Position numbers and translations under genes: made by a program. The notes beneath the pieces are model-generated. The model did not search any database. It saw only the letters and a list, made by a program, of their open reading frames with translations, and was not told where the DNA came from. Positions 23,001 through 35,954 of a stretch of DNA of 64,000 nucleotides are shown here, piece by piece (positions within the stretch are counted from its first letter, which is position 1; each line of letters begins with the position of its first letter). The DNA is from Membranipora membranacea (Eukaryota; Bryozoa; Gymnolaemata; Cheilostomatida; Membraniporidae): the NCBI GenBank assembly GCA_914767715.1, contig OU612067.1:34632162-34696161 (forward strand). The letters run 5' to 3'.

Positions 23001-26000
23001 GAATTCTGGTGCCCCGAGTGAATTTTAACTTACGACCTTCAAGTTTTGAGACTGATTCGCGATCATGCTGCGTTATTGTCATTATATCCACTTTATTTAG
23101 CATCGATCTAGAGTAATATCCATGTAAGTACATGTAGCAGTATCATTTTTTTTTCTCTTAGTATTAATCGAGCGTCTCTTAGTATTAATCCAGTGAGACG
23201 ATAGCTGTAGTTTTGTTGCCACAGTTAGCCATAATTCAGTTATCATTATCCATTTCTCAAGATGTGTAGTGGATGTTTCTTCTTCTCTCATACTGTAGTG
23301 CTGGTATGATGCTTGTCATTTTTGGCGATCAGCATGATTGTTTCTTTCCAGTGCCTGTAATAATAAGAGTTAAAGGGCGTTAATCATGCATCAACACATT
23401 CACGCTTCGTATCAGCTAGATGTTTTATTTATAGGACATTAACATTATTATTCTATTCTCTAGATATAATTAATGCTGGATAGGATTGTATTCAAACCGA
23501 ACTTCCCGAGCCGACGACATATTTTACTGAAGAGAGATTAATCACCCATTACAACGTAAGTTGACAAAACAGCCTTTACCTCACAAATCACCAGGTTAAC
23601 CCTTGAGAAAATTATAGGGTTTGAAAATTCTTTTGAGACGACAAAATTACAACCATGGACAACAAAAGTATTTATAAATGATGGAAAAACTGAAGTGAAT
23701 TGAAATAGAACTTGTGGGAAACTCTGGTCCAGGAAAAATGCTGGGACGGATAAACAAAATATTTATAGGGATACTGGAAAAATATTATTATTACTATGGA
23801 GGAAAAAATTGGCGGACAAATTGAAAGGAAAATAGGAGGAAAATTATGGAAAATTGAAACCGGGGAGCTCCAGCGACAACTAATCACTCCATTTGTATGG
23901 AATAGGCCTATAGGGCTAGTTGTCAGAGGCTGCAGACTAATCAAATAAATACGCGTACTTAGTTGAGTTAATATCATTCCTTCATTAAAGATTGTCTGAA
24001 TCTGGCTTTATCTGACAACTGGTCTGACTCTGTACACTTGGGGGATTGATTGTCCATATGTTATACAAAGAGGATATAAAGGAGGATATAAGGAGGATAT
24101 TTATTTTATAGGATTTATTTAATTTTTTTTTTCAAGTCTTTTGTCATAAATCAGGCGCTTTCAACTTCTGATTACAGGATGAAGCTTCAAAACTACTAGC
24201 AATTTTCCTTTCATTTAGTTGTTTTGCCTGTGTTTAGAGTTAAGTTCACTAATTTTCTATACAACTTGAAAAGTTTTATTTTTGTTGTCACCAGTATCTT
24301 TTTAGATTTGGAGGTAAATAGTTTAAACTAGTGAAACATTTATACTCCCATGTTCTTGCAAGTTTTTCACCAACGTTGTCTGTGGTTTTGATCTTTACAA
24401 ACGGAATATAAACAATTATAACTGGTCTCAAAAGTCAACACGCAATGACATTTTATACAAACCCCTTCGGTAGAATGGGATCATTTAACCACGGGGACGG
24501 TAAGTCATGCTAGTAATAGGAAGTGACTATAAGAAAATTGCGTAATAATGGACATTGATGTACAATGCTATGTGTATTCAGACATCCAAATTATGTTAAA
24601 AAGTTACCCAACAACATACCTGTCACAAGTGGCGGATGCCTTGAGATATCTCATCGCCATACCTGCCAGTTGGTCAGCTTACAGGCTATCATGGGGTTAA
24701 ACTACCAAATACAAATTGTGATATGAATATAAATATTGCTGGTTTCATGATCATTTTTCTATGGATAATTGCGTGTTGACTGATACCAATGTATTTACAA
24801 GACAAGGTAAACCATTGGAAATTTGTGTAGGTGATTTGTCAGGTTGTTTTTAAAAGGATGGTTATTTGTCGGCTCGGGATGGTTCAATGGTCATTTGGGG
24901 AACTTATAAGTATTACAGTTATATTGCTGCGAACCTCTCAACACAAATAACCCTGTGCCGGCAAAACATAGAATTCACATGTACTTGTTGTAAATAACTC
25001 AATATACATACCTTGTCGCCCAGTTGGGGGATAATCTTTTCAGTTGTAGGTCTAATAATGACTAAGATATGTAGTTGATTACCAAATTGGGAATCTCCGC
25101 TATTATATGTATGGCCCCATTTATTACTAGGCTAGTTGACTTAGTGCTGAGGTTAGCTGAGTGTTGAAGTCCACCTGCACAGCACAACTAACACAAGTAG
25201 TTAGTTTCCATAGCAATAGGTATGATTGATGAGTACTATCTAATTAAAAAGATGTCTAATGTATTAGGGGGTTAAATGCTACTAAACCTGCTTATGGCAT
25301 AATTTCGCTTGACTTCCACTCTGATGTTAACAAACTTATTTCAAGTAAATTATTTCATGGTTGGCTGTCAGTGGGCTTTAATTCCCATAGCAGGCGTATC
25401 AACCACAACCACGCATAGAAATACAGGAACTAATTTAGAAGGACATGTCAGATGGTGTATTACCGGTAATTAGATAATATAAGACTTGAGATGCGCATTA
25501 GAGTTTTCACGGTTATTTGGGAGTCAAAGTTTGTGATTTATCATTTATTTAGGTAACTATTTAAGGGAGGTCTTGGTATTGGACGTTTGTGTTGTTTATC
25601 TATAATGGTTACTCTTATTGCGCCGTTAAAACTCCGGACGAAACTTTAGATAGTTGTTTTTTGAAGTTCAAAGTAATTGTAAATGCAGATATCTCTATAT
25701 GTTAGTAAAACTGGTTTTATCAACTGACCACTAGTTCTGACAACACTACTAGCCTCAATAGCCTAAATAGCATTAGTGGAATATAGGATGGAGTTTTTAT
25801 TAGCACTCCATCTATTGATGTAGGAGGGGATAACTCTCTGTTAGCATTAGTTTCATACACAATGGATATTCAATGAACTAAGATTGAATTAGGATGGGTG
25901 TTTGAAGTAATTAAATAAATGAAGATAAATTATGCAATTAATACTTTTTTGTATTAGGTAAATAAGAGTGTATGGATTCAAACAAACATTTATAGCTAAT

Positions 26001-27874
26001 TCTGAATGTAGGCACATGCCAATGACCTTGTCTGTCAAATTTGGATCGCAGGGACCTGGGAGCTTTAGTTGTAGGATTACTCCGATGATTGAAGCATTGT
26101 ATCCAACTGTTGAGTGATGTGCAGGTTTTTGGGGGAGGGGCCCAGAAGAACTATTCATTTTTGTTTCACTATACTCAGTATTCAGTGTCAGCAAACATTT
26201 CTTAGGAATTGCCTTTCACAGCGTCCTGCCGCTCCCTGACTGCCACATGCGGGAATAATCTTTCATGTAGGGTTTGGGTTTCCCTTCCACCTGATGGTAG
26301 GGCCTAAGTCACTCGCGACTATGATTCAGTTGTAGTGCAATTACTGTGAGCCTTCCAATATAAAGCAATCAGGGAGGCAAACTGGGCTAATGAGCCTACG
26401 TTGGTAGGGTGAGCTTCATGATCACAGGCATTCCAAACTTTGAATCGGCAAAATATTGATGGTATATTCAATTTGAATTGAGTTCTTCTTACAGGGCCAC
26501 TCCCAGAGACTGCTGATTTGGGCAACAGTGGATGTTGTTATGCCGAGAGCGGTGGGGAGTATGACTGTTGTTTGAAATGTACAGGACCCACGGCAGAATT
26601 CTCGGTGGTTAAGGTCATTGGTCAGTGTCATTTGTCTGTTAGTTGTTTGTTAGTTGAAAAAATTAATTCACCAAAAAGGGTGTAGGGCGAAAAATAAGGA
26701 TTAGCGTTTGGGTTAAAAGAGTCATTAGTTTAAATTTGATTGATGAATCAGTAATTTCCAATGGTACCTATCCATTATCCAATATTGAGAGTACCTTACC
26801 AGTAGTAATTGGGTGTTTTCTGTAGCAGTAGGTTTAAGTTATAGTTACCATGGTTAAATTTGTAATTTAGGTTTAAGTTATTAGATGGGAAATAATTATA
26901 CTCTATCCTTCACAAATTATAAAAGTTGTCTGGTTGCCAGTGTCGGTCAGTTGACAACTCCAAGCTAGGAAAAAGTAAATAAATAGTTACTAGTCTAACC
27001 AGGTAGTTTATTCAAAGCGCTTTGGCTCAATACTGTATTTGTAAACAAAAATTTGATTGAACGGATCTATCCATAACTTTTATTTCATTCATCACTGGGT
27101 TAGTTCATCTGGTTACCATTCCATGCTATTTTCTGTGGTTTTCCATGGAATGCCTTGCATTCCGGGTCAACTAATTTGTTTTCAGTGATGCAGTGTAGAT
27201 GGCCGAGGGGTAATGAGGGAGTGCCAGTACTAAGAGCTATGGTTCAGACGACATAATGGACAATGTCGAGCCAACTATCCTGATGAGCCAGGAATATAAT
27301 GTAAATAAAGCTTGTGAAGATTTAGACATTTCTCTCACAAGTGCGAAGGGAAATAATTGCGATAATATTATGAGTTTTATTTTTTGTCGCGAGGAAGGAG
27401 GATACAACTCCGAATTGAATGCTAAAATTGTCTATTGTGTACATTAAACAATGTTCCTGAATTTGCTTAGAATTGTTGGGAGTGGGAAGTGACCTGTCAT
27501 TTTGCCTTTAGTGTCATAGTCTTTAGATTAGGTCACCTGATAACCATTCTATGCTATTTCCTTTGGTTCTCCGTGGAATGTCTGGCATTCCGGATTAACC
27601 GATTTGTTTTCAGAAGGGAGTGAATGGCTGCTTTCAATGCTGCTTATATAATGGCGATCTAGGATGTATAATCATTCATTATGGTGGGCTGGCTATCCTG
27701 ATGGACAGGGAGACTCAATAGAAAGGAGATGTCACTAATTGAAAATTACTATGGAGACCCAGGGTGAACTATGGCAGCTTAGCTACCCAAGTGGATCAGG
27801 AGGAGATGATCAGAGGAGTGGCAGAGGAAGTGAGACCTCAACTCGGGCAGCGGGGTTCAGCATGAGCCGGAGGC
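23001..27874. other. Non-coding internal region of the LARD-like element
   Basis: 4.9 kb without gag, protease, RT or integrase signatures in any frame. Two related segments of about 90 bp occur near 27110-27190 and 27530-27612 (each ending TTTGTTTTCAG). The primer-site candidate is at 23007-23018. Confidence 0.6.
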
Positions 27875-29161
27875 TGTGAGATAACTTCACAGCTTTCTTT
27901 GGAGGACCCAGGAGGGTCCGGAGAAGGAGCGGCAGAAGCTGTGAGATAACTTCACAGCTTACTTCAGAGCACAGGAGAAACAAGGAGAAGAAGCTGTGAG
28001 ATAACTTCACAGCTTCCTTTGGTGGAACCAGGAGGGTCAGGAGAAGGAGCGGCAGAGGCTGTGAGATAACTTCACAGCTTCCTTTGGAGGACCCAGGAGG
28101 GTCAGGAGAAGGAGCGGCAGAAGCTGTGAGATAACTTCACAGCTTCCTTTGGAGGACCCAGGAGGGTCAGGAGAAGGAGCGGCAGAAGCTGTGAGATAAC
28201 TTCACAGCTTCCTTTGGAGGACCCAGGAGGGTCAGGAGAAGGAGCGGCAGAAGCTGTGAGATAACTTCACAGCTTCCTTTGGAGGACCCAGGAGGGTCAG
28301 GAGAAGGAGCGGCAGAAGCTGTGAGATAACCTCACAGCTTTCTCGGATGACTCAGGAGAGTCAATAAAAAGGGAGGGCAGAAGCTGTGAGATCTCAAGTT
28401 CTCACAGCTCAGGAGATTTCAGATAACGAGAATGGAGCCAGGTGATACCGGTTGACGTCAACCACTGCAGAATAATGTATATAATTAAAGTCCAACCTCC
28501 GCCTTTTTGGAGGGGATTAAACGTTCTCACAGCTCAGGAGATTTCAGATAACGAGAATGGAGCCAGGTGATACCAGTTGACGTCAACCACTTCAGAATAA
28601 TGTATATAACTAAAGTCCAACCTCCGCCTTTTAGGCGCTGACATTTAAATGATATAGATAATTAAAGACTTTTTATCAGAAACAAAATCTGGATCAAATC
28701 TCCGCTTTTGTCAAGAGGATGGGCGGATGCAATCTCCGGTTTTTTGGCCATGCGCGCCCGCCGTGGTGAACCCCTGTGCATATAAAAACCGGGGGAACAT
28801 CAAGGCAAGTCAGTTCTTTTTGGAGAGCCCTTGGAGCATGTTTTTCTGGTAAAGTATAGATTGCTTTTCTGGTATCTAACTTAGTTTATTATTCAAGAAT
28901 AAAAATTGATTTTAATGTCTAAAAGGTATCTCAACTATGAGTCATTAGTAAATTGAATTAATACCTACTTGTAACAAAATGCTAAAGAACAATGTTGTGG
29001 ATAAATTTGATTAGGTAAACAAAACACTTTTTGTATGGAGTTGCCTTCTTTCTCAACAGGAAGAAGTTAACTCCATACAAAATAAACATGAGCAAAATGA
29101 ATGAAATAGTGGTGTCTGTTCTGCTCGGGTATCCGGCCCCAAGTGGGTCGAATATGCGACA
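27875..29161. repeat. 3' LTR (1287 bp) of the LARD-like element
   Basis: It has the same layout as the 5' LTR but with seven tandem units (starts 27875, 27940, 27995, 28060, 28125, 28190, 28255; one is 55 bp) before the diverged unit at 28320. The extra 250 bp equals three 65-bp units plus the 55-bp one. Confidence 0.85.
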
Positions 29162-29822
29162 GCCTAGCAGACAGTGGATGAGGGCTGTATGTGTCCGATC
29201 CCCATTAGTTCTGCCACTTGGTAGTTGTGCGCCTTTCATTTCAATGATTTTATGGCTGGCGTTCCCAAAATAGGAAATAGTTTGTGTAAAGTCATAGGCC
29301 TGCATCGCATCCATAGATTTAAAAAACTGTTTTTTAAATCTATGATCGCATCACAGGCATATCACGTAATGTTAATTAGTAACTGCTGTGGTGGGTTAAC
29401 CACATCAGCTGGGGATTATAATATCTGCATGACTCTAGTGTACATGGCAAAAATCACTGCTTTTACATACCAGGTAATATTAGCTAGGTAGCAAGACTGA
29501 GCTCACGATCATGTACAAATCCTTGATATCAATGTGTTCCAGAGCCAGAGTATAAAATGTTTTAACCATATACGGTTCAGAAATCTTGCTATTGATGTTA
29601 TAAATCCCAAGCTCAGATATATCTCACAGTTATCAGCACGTTGTGACTGCGCATTGCTTTGTAATAGAACTGGTAATGCAGTCATTGCACTCTATTTCAG
29701 GAATCATGGATGGTCGAAATGCGGTATCGACCATCATTCACAGGATGGCGCCACAGCAGATACAGAGTATTCGCTCTACCGAGGTGCTATTTGTTGACGA
29801 GATTTCAATGATGAGCTATTAC

Positions 29823-30259
29823 TATGCACTATGCACTACGTAGGATATGCTTGGATTTTTCCTCTCATTACTTCTACATTAATCTTACTTCATATAGCCT
29901 AGGGTCCAATAATACACATTGTATGACCTTTTGTCAATGTCATGAATGACCGCCCTTATTCAAAATGAAAGAAATTCTGGCTGACATTTTCTTCACTACT
30001 TGGCAGTGAATATCTCTGCTCATGGGTATTTCCCAAACATGAGGCTACTTTTCCCAGAGTCTGACTGGAAAACTCTCATACCTGGAGCAATATAGTAGGT
30101 GGCATGAATAGAAATCAATAGATATTGCAGTTTTAGTGCTCCCCTTGATTAACTTACAACACTCAAGGGCAGACAACTCCAGCAAGATCCTGCATTGTTC
30201 TCAGACTTTCTCTCGCCCGGGGACGTCGGACGAGGGACAAGTCAGGGGGGCTCAGACTA
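29823..30259. other. 437-bp insert splitting the Walker B exon, flanked by a 9-bp direct repeat
   Basis: AGCTATTAC is present at 29814-29822 and 30260-30268. The PIF1 reading frame is continuous if one copy and the insert are removed, giving the usual spacing between DEISM and PFGG. Inverted termini are not evident and no ORF is seen, so the element class is unknown. Nine-base duplications are typical of MULE elements, among others. Confidence 0.6.
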
Positions 30260-31255
30260 AGCTATTACATGTTCTGTAAAATAGAAGCTGTGCTGAGGAG
30301 AGTAAGAAGTTCGGATCGACCTTTTGGGGGTATTCAGATGGTGTTTGCTGGTGATTTTTTACAACTTCAACCAGTTCCTAATCCAAGGTAATTAAATAGA
30401 GGATTGCTTATTGGAAGCAAGGAACCTGTTATAACCTTCTGTGTTATAACTAGTCTAACAAAACTTGTAAAGATTTAACCATTGATTTAACTACATTCAA
30501 TATATCTCATATGGTGTGCCAGTCAGTGATATACGGCGTTCATGTGTACTCTATGCCTGCGAAGCTACAGGTGTCTATTTACTACCATCTGGACTTGTGA
30601 AAAATCTGTTATAACACAATCACATTTATTCAGTCATGCTATAACTTACATCGCCATTCATGGTCACTTTTTTGCAAAATATATCATTCTGAAAACCAGA
30701 TATGGCCACTGAAAACTTTTCATTAACCCAATTTTCTCTTTTCATAAAGACGCCAAGCCATCAAACCCAATGTGTACAAAATTTTCCACTGTGTCAGAAC
30801 GTTATGTCAAAGGTGATGTCACATTTCAAAGGGCCCCATTTCAAAATCGCCTAAATCTGCAAATTCAGCAAAATGCTTGCCAAAATTTTAATCCGGGTGC
30901 ATCGGAGATTAAGGTGGATGGAGTTTTATGAATCTTTGGCATATAATTGGGGAGTGGATGAGGTAAACCTTTAGAGATTATCAAGTATCTGCGACAAAAA
31001 ATCTTCAAAAGATTGGCATATTTGCACTTTGTCAGTGTGTTGTGATAAATTGATAAGTCTAACTTGTCAATGTGTAGGTACGGTGACCCGGGAGAGTCTC
31101 TCATGAAGCACCAGGACATGTTATCGAAACTTCTTCCTCACCATTTCTCGTTAACTGTGGTTCATCGTCAGGAAGAAGGTAAATTTTACAGTGCACTGAG
31201 TCGATTTAATATCATCTTATCTATATGTATCATATCATATGCATAATGTTTTCAA

Positions 31256-31400
31256 CACAGGCAGCAGGTCCCCCCCCCCTTCCACTTACATTGATGAGTT
31301 GCAGCCTTGTGTGTGTGGTTTGGGTTTGTTCTGGTAAACAAACACAAACCACACACACAAAGGCTGCAACTCATCAAATGTCAGGGACCTGCTGTCTGTG
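31256..31400. repeat. 145-bp palindromic MITE derived from the large P-like element's ends
   Basis: It begins CACAGGCAGCAGGTCC and ends with the reverse complement of CACAGACAGCAGGTCC. The arms include TGATGAGTTGCAGCCTT, exactly as in the TIRs at 20395 and 44629. GTTTTCAA flanks it on both sides (31248-31255 and 31401-31408), an 8-bp target duplication. It lies in the helicase intron between the exons at 31078 and 31563. Confidence 0.9.
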
Positions 31401-31624
31401 GTTTTCAATTGGCAAAAGGTAACAAGAAATGAACCTCAAACTCAATTCATAGTCATAGATGCCGCTCTTTTGTTATAAGCTATTAGTACATGAAAAATCA
31501 AGCCTGTGCCCTCGCTGCGCATTTCCATACGGCTGAATACATTTTCAATAACATTTTCATAGATGACCTGATCGGAGTGGTAAATGAACTGAGTCGCGGT
31601 GTGGTGACAAAACAGACATGGAAG

Positions 31625-31960
31625 TGTTAAGATGTAAATAGTAGCAACCACAAATCCTGTCATAGGACTTTAGAGTTATCTCCCCGTTAACAGTAGTAGG
31701 ACAACTCTTATTAGCCTGTGCCTCATCTTAGTTTTAGTTTACACTCTATATCATTTTTATATTCTTACAAATAGTAGAAAACCTTGACATGATACATACA
31801 AGTAGATAAGATTTATAGTGTTTGTTTTAACTCCATTATTTTCTTTTTATACTTCCTTCTGGTTCTGGCTTCTGAGATGATAACATTAAATACTTGTTCC
31901 TCCAATTATATTTCCTGATTATTCCACTATACACCTGATATGGCACACTCCCAATCAACA
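31625..31960. repeat. 5' LTR of the copia element
   Basis: 336 bp, starts TGTTAAGATGTA and ends CCCAATCAACA. Confidence 0.95.
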
Positions 31961-32802
31961 GGTTATGGGCCCAGATCAAGGCTCTATTATTGTGGGGATC
32001 CAAACAAGTATGCAATATGGGAAACAAGGTTCCTAAGCTTCCTCTACACACAGAACAAATCATACCACAAAGCTGTATTACCAAAAGCACCAAGTGTAGA
32101 GGATGATGCTGAATTCGATGAGAACAATAAGACAGCCTATGCTGAACTTGTACAAGTATTGGACAGAGGTCACTTATGCTCATCATGAATGATGCTCCAA
32201 ATGATGGTAGGAAGGCTCTCAAAATTCTGCGTGAACATTATGCAAGCACTGAGAAGCCACGAGTGCTGACGCTCTACGAGGAGCTGACTACAATAGTGAT
32301 GTCCGATCATGAGGATATTACCGATTATATCATCCGCGGAGAGCGAGCAGCTACAGGCTTACGAGCAGCCAACGAACAGATATCAGACAACTTGGTTATA
32401 GCGATGATACTGAAAGGATTGCCAGAATCCTATCGACCATTTGTAGTAGTCCACACACAGCTTGATAAGGTAAAGACATTGGCCGAGTTCAAGTCGCAAC
32501 TACGCAACTATGCATCAACTGAGGCTATGAGAAAAGAACAGTCTAGTGTACTAGCAGCTCATGGCCCACCCGCGGGTCAGGCACGTAATCGTTATCAACA
32601 AAAATCCAACATGTGCAACGCCTGTGGTGACAAAAATCACAATACAAGTAAGTGTCCCGTTAGGTCTAATCTCATGTGCACATATTGTAAGAAACCCATC
32701 ACAATGAGAAAACATGCTATACTAAGAAACGCGAACAGCAGAAAACGCAGACATCTGCTAAAGTTGTTTCTTATGCTGATACATTCTCATTCAAACTCGT
32801 AG
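31940..32802 (+). pseudogene. gag: copia gag
   Basis: The reading frame opens at an ATG inside the LTR (31940), so the first codons and the primer site are translated. The early part has the copia-type GDPNKYAIWETRF segment. Near 32165 the frame shifts, then continues through the capsid-like helical region to a CX2CX4HX4C zinc knuckle (CNACGDKNHNTSKC, about 32614-32655). A second knuckle starts with CTYCKKP and is broken by an apparent one-base loss in a C run near 32690. Beyond that point the pol frame carries the remainder. Gag would form the particle shell. I infer that gag and pol were originally one ORF. Confidence 0.85.
31961..31974 (+). promoter_or_regulatory. Primer-binding site, internal tRNA-iMet type
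   Basis: GGTTATGGGCCCAG directly follows the 5' LTR. It is complementary to the anticodon-arm region of initiator tRNA-Met, the half-tRNA priming known from Drosophila copia and relatives. Confidence 0.8.
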
Positions 32803-35800
32803 ATATGGCCCACCGAGTCAAGTCTGAGTCAATGACACGCAGTCTTGTTGTCGACTCGGGTGCAACATCACATATACTTAATGACCCCAACCGTTTCATT
32901 GACTATGATAACACTTTCAAACCGGCAAACCACTTTGTCGAAGTCGCAGATGGTCACATGAGCAACGAAATCGTAACTGCCAAGGGTAAGGCTAAGTATA
33001 GTGTGCTAGATTCTGATGGCGTATCACATGACATAACACTCGAAAATGCACTACTAGCCCCATCATTTCCCACAAATCTGTTCTCAGTTCGTGCTGCTGT
33101 GGGTAAGGGCGCTAATGTTGTCTTCTCAAAGGATGAAAACTACATACAGGCTGGTAACACAAGGTTCAATCTCACACATGATATGAACTTGTACTATCTC
33201 CAAATAAATGATAGGCCTACAACAGCATATACAAATAAGTCCCTCGAACAGTGGCATATCGATTTAGGTCATATGAATTATGAAGATATCGTCAAACTAG
33301 CTGACGTCACAAATGGTATGACTATCAGTAAGTCATCCGAACCAGGTACATGCGTAGTATGTAAAGAGAGTAAGATGACCAAACAGCCAAAAGTTCAGGA
33401 TGACAAACCAATCCTGACTGCTGCACCTCTTCAGCGTGTCCACAGTGACATACAAGGCCCTATAGGTCCCCCATCCAAACAAGGCCACCGCTATTGTATC
33501 AATTTTGTTGATGAATACTCTTCTATGCTTTTTATATATTGTCTAAGGTCCAAAGATGAGGCACATGTAGCTTTCAAACAGTTCCTTAGTGATATAGCTC
33601 CCATAGGGCAGTTGAAAGAGTTACACACGGACAACGGCGGTGAGTACATTGGTAAGGACTTTCAGTCAGTATTACTCGATAGAGGTATAAAACATACCAC
33701 AACAGCTCCACACTCACCATATCAAAATGGTAAGGCAGAACGATCCTGGCGTAGTCTGATGGAAATGGCACGTTGCCTAATAAACAGTGCTAATATTCCC
33801 AAACAGCTATGGCCATATGCTGTCAAGTATGCAGTATATCTCCGAAATAGAGGATTCCAGCGACGCACTGGTAAAACTGCCTATGAGCTATTCTCAAAAT
33901 ACAAGCCTGACATGCGAAAGATCCACACATTCGGTGCTGAGTGCACATACTACATCGAATCGTATAAACACAAGCTAGACTCACGAGGTAAACGTGGTAT
34001 CTACATCGGCGTGAACACTCACAGTCAAGGTTACTATATCCTCACCGATAACCAGCAGATACTCACATCTCGCAACGTCATCATACACAAACCGACCGGA
34101 CCGCCTTCAAGCCACATCGAAGAGTCAGAACCAGAACCTGGTGTATCCCTCTGTACTAACAAGCTTAAAGGTACTGAGGGAACAGTGTCAGAGCAATCTG
34201 TCACTGAAGAGGCCAAAGATCACCCAGACAATTGTGATCCTGACACTAGCCTGGTCAACCAGGGGCTAACAGAGGGTAGCTGTCAACCGGAAATCCCAGA
34301 GGTGTCTAATGATGGTTACACTAGACTACAGAGAGAGCGTAAGAAACCTGCTTACCTCAACGACTATTATCTCACAGCCTCCATTGACTTTGCATATTCT
34401 GCTGTAGCCTGTATACCTGAAACGTATGAGCAGGCTGTCAAAAGCCCTGACTCAGAATACTGGAGAGCAGCTATGGACAAAGAAATGGAGACAATCACAC
34501 AAAATGACACCTGGGACGTAAAACCACTACCTGATGGACGATCTGAAACCAAGGGTAGATGGGTATACACAATCAAACAAGGCAAAGATGCCAACGAAAC
34601 CCAATTCAAGGCAAGGTATGTAGCAAAAGGCTTCACACAAGTCCATGGTATCGATTACTATGACACATACTCACCCACGACACGTTTCACATCTATCAGA
34701 GCACTGTTACAGAAAGCTGCTAATGACAACATGGTCATACATCAACTTGATGTGAAAGGTGCCTACCTTAACGCTCCTATCGATACCGATATATATCTAC
34801 AACAGCCGCCTGGATATGAACAATCGCATCACACACAATGGCTAACCTGCCACTTGAAGAAGTCACTCTACGGACTCGAGCAATCTGGTCGCAACTGGCA
34901 CCAAACCCTCACAGATTTCCTAAAATCTGAAAACTTCATACCCAACGACAATAATCCATGTGTATACAAAACCACACATGCTGATGATCCAGCTTACATA
35001 CTATTCTGGGTTGATGATATTCTCATTGCCAGTAAGTCGACCGCATCCATGACCGATATCAAACAGAAACTAGGCCAAAGATTCCGCATGGACGACCGCG
35101 GTGAACTCAGCTGGTTTCTAGGTATCGACTTCACCCGCCATGATGGTAGTAACTACCAAATGTCTCAGAGACGCTACACTGAAGAGATCCTGAAACGATT
35201 TGGTATGTCTGACTGTAGACCTGTCAAGGCCCCAGCTGACAGAAATCTCAGTCTAACCAAAGCTACCGACGCCGAACATGATAAGGTAAAAGACTATCCC
35301 TACCGCCGACTAGTAGGAAGTCTTATCTACCTCAACGCCACAAGACCCGACATAAGTTGGGTAATCTCCAAACTATCACAGTTTCTCGACAAACCTGGCC
35401 CTCCACACATAACCGCCGCCAAACGAGTTCTCAGGTACCTCAAGGGAACACTTGATCATTCTCTCATGTTCTCACCCACTGATGGAAAACTCACTGGTTA
35501 TTGTGATGCCGACTGGGCAGGTGACTGTGAAGATCGTAGATCAACAACAGGATACATATTCACACTCGCTAAAGGTGCTGGTACACCAATCAGTTAGAAA
35601 TCCCGTAAGCAAACCACAGTAGCACTATCCTCAACTGAAGCTGAGTACATGGCACTGTCTGATGCGACTAAGGAGATCATCTATCTCCGTTCATTCTGTG
35701 AATCCCTCGACATGATACAACCAACAACCAACGTCATATACAATGACAATCAGAGCGCACTCTCCCTTAGTAAAGGCAATCCCGTCTCGCACAATCGAAC

Positions 35801-35954
35801 CAAACATATCGACATACGCCACCACTTTATACGTGAGCAGAAACACATCGCATTTCAATACATAAACACTGTAGAGAATCCCGCAGACTGTCTAACAAAA
35901 CCGTCGATATGTCCGTTGGTCCGTATAGGATTCATGATTGAGGGGGCGTGTTAA
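32803..35954 (+). pseudogene. pol: copia pol polyprotein (protease, integrase, RT, RNase H)
   Basis: Aspartic protease DSGATSH lies near the start. The integrase zinc-binding region (HIDLGH...CVVC) follows. The DDE core shows HSDIQGP, HTDNGGEY and QNGKAERSW, and the RT has WVDDILIAS and LDVKGAYLNAP. RNase H (GYCDADWAGDCEDRRSTTGY) is cut by a TAG at 35595-35597, where the family has Trp; the frame continues to the ADCLTKP end. These enzymes copy and integrate the element. The nonsense codon removes the RNase H C-terminus. Confidence 0.95.

Larger units (their letters stand above)
21964..29161. mobile_element. Non-autonomous LTR element (LARD-like) in the first helicase intron
   Basis: Direct repeats at 21964-23000 and 27875-29161 start TGTGAG and end GCGACA (TG...CA rule). 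They are flanked by GCCT on both outer sides (21960-21963 and 29162-29165), a 4-bp target duplication. After the 5' LTR comes TGGTGCCCCGAG, resembling a tRNA 3'-end primer site. The internal 4.9 kb has no gag or pol. Outside the variable tandem array the LTRs look identical over 842 bp, so insertion was recent. No convincing polypurine tract is seen. Confidence 0.8.

Noticed and set aside
23672-26631. Several 65-100 codon ORFs inside the LARD-like element as gag or pol remnants
   Set aside because: None shows a zinc knuckle, DSG/DTG, DDE or YXDD motif.
28982-29314. Minus-strand ORF of 110 codons across the 3' LTR end
   Set aside because: It crosses an LTR boundary and has no family signature, so it is a chance ORF in repeat sequence.
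29823-30259. The insert in the Walker B exon as a normal intron
   Set aside because: No donor fits the frame at its left side, and the 9-bp flanking repeat explains it better as an insertion. Transcript data could reverse this.
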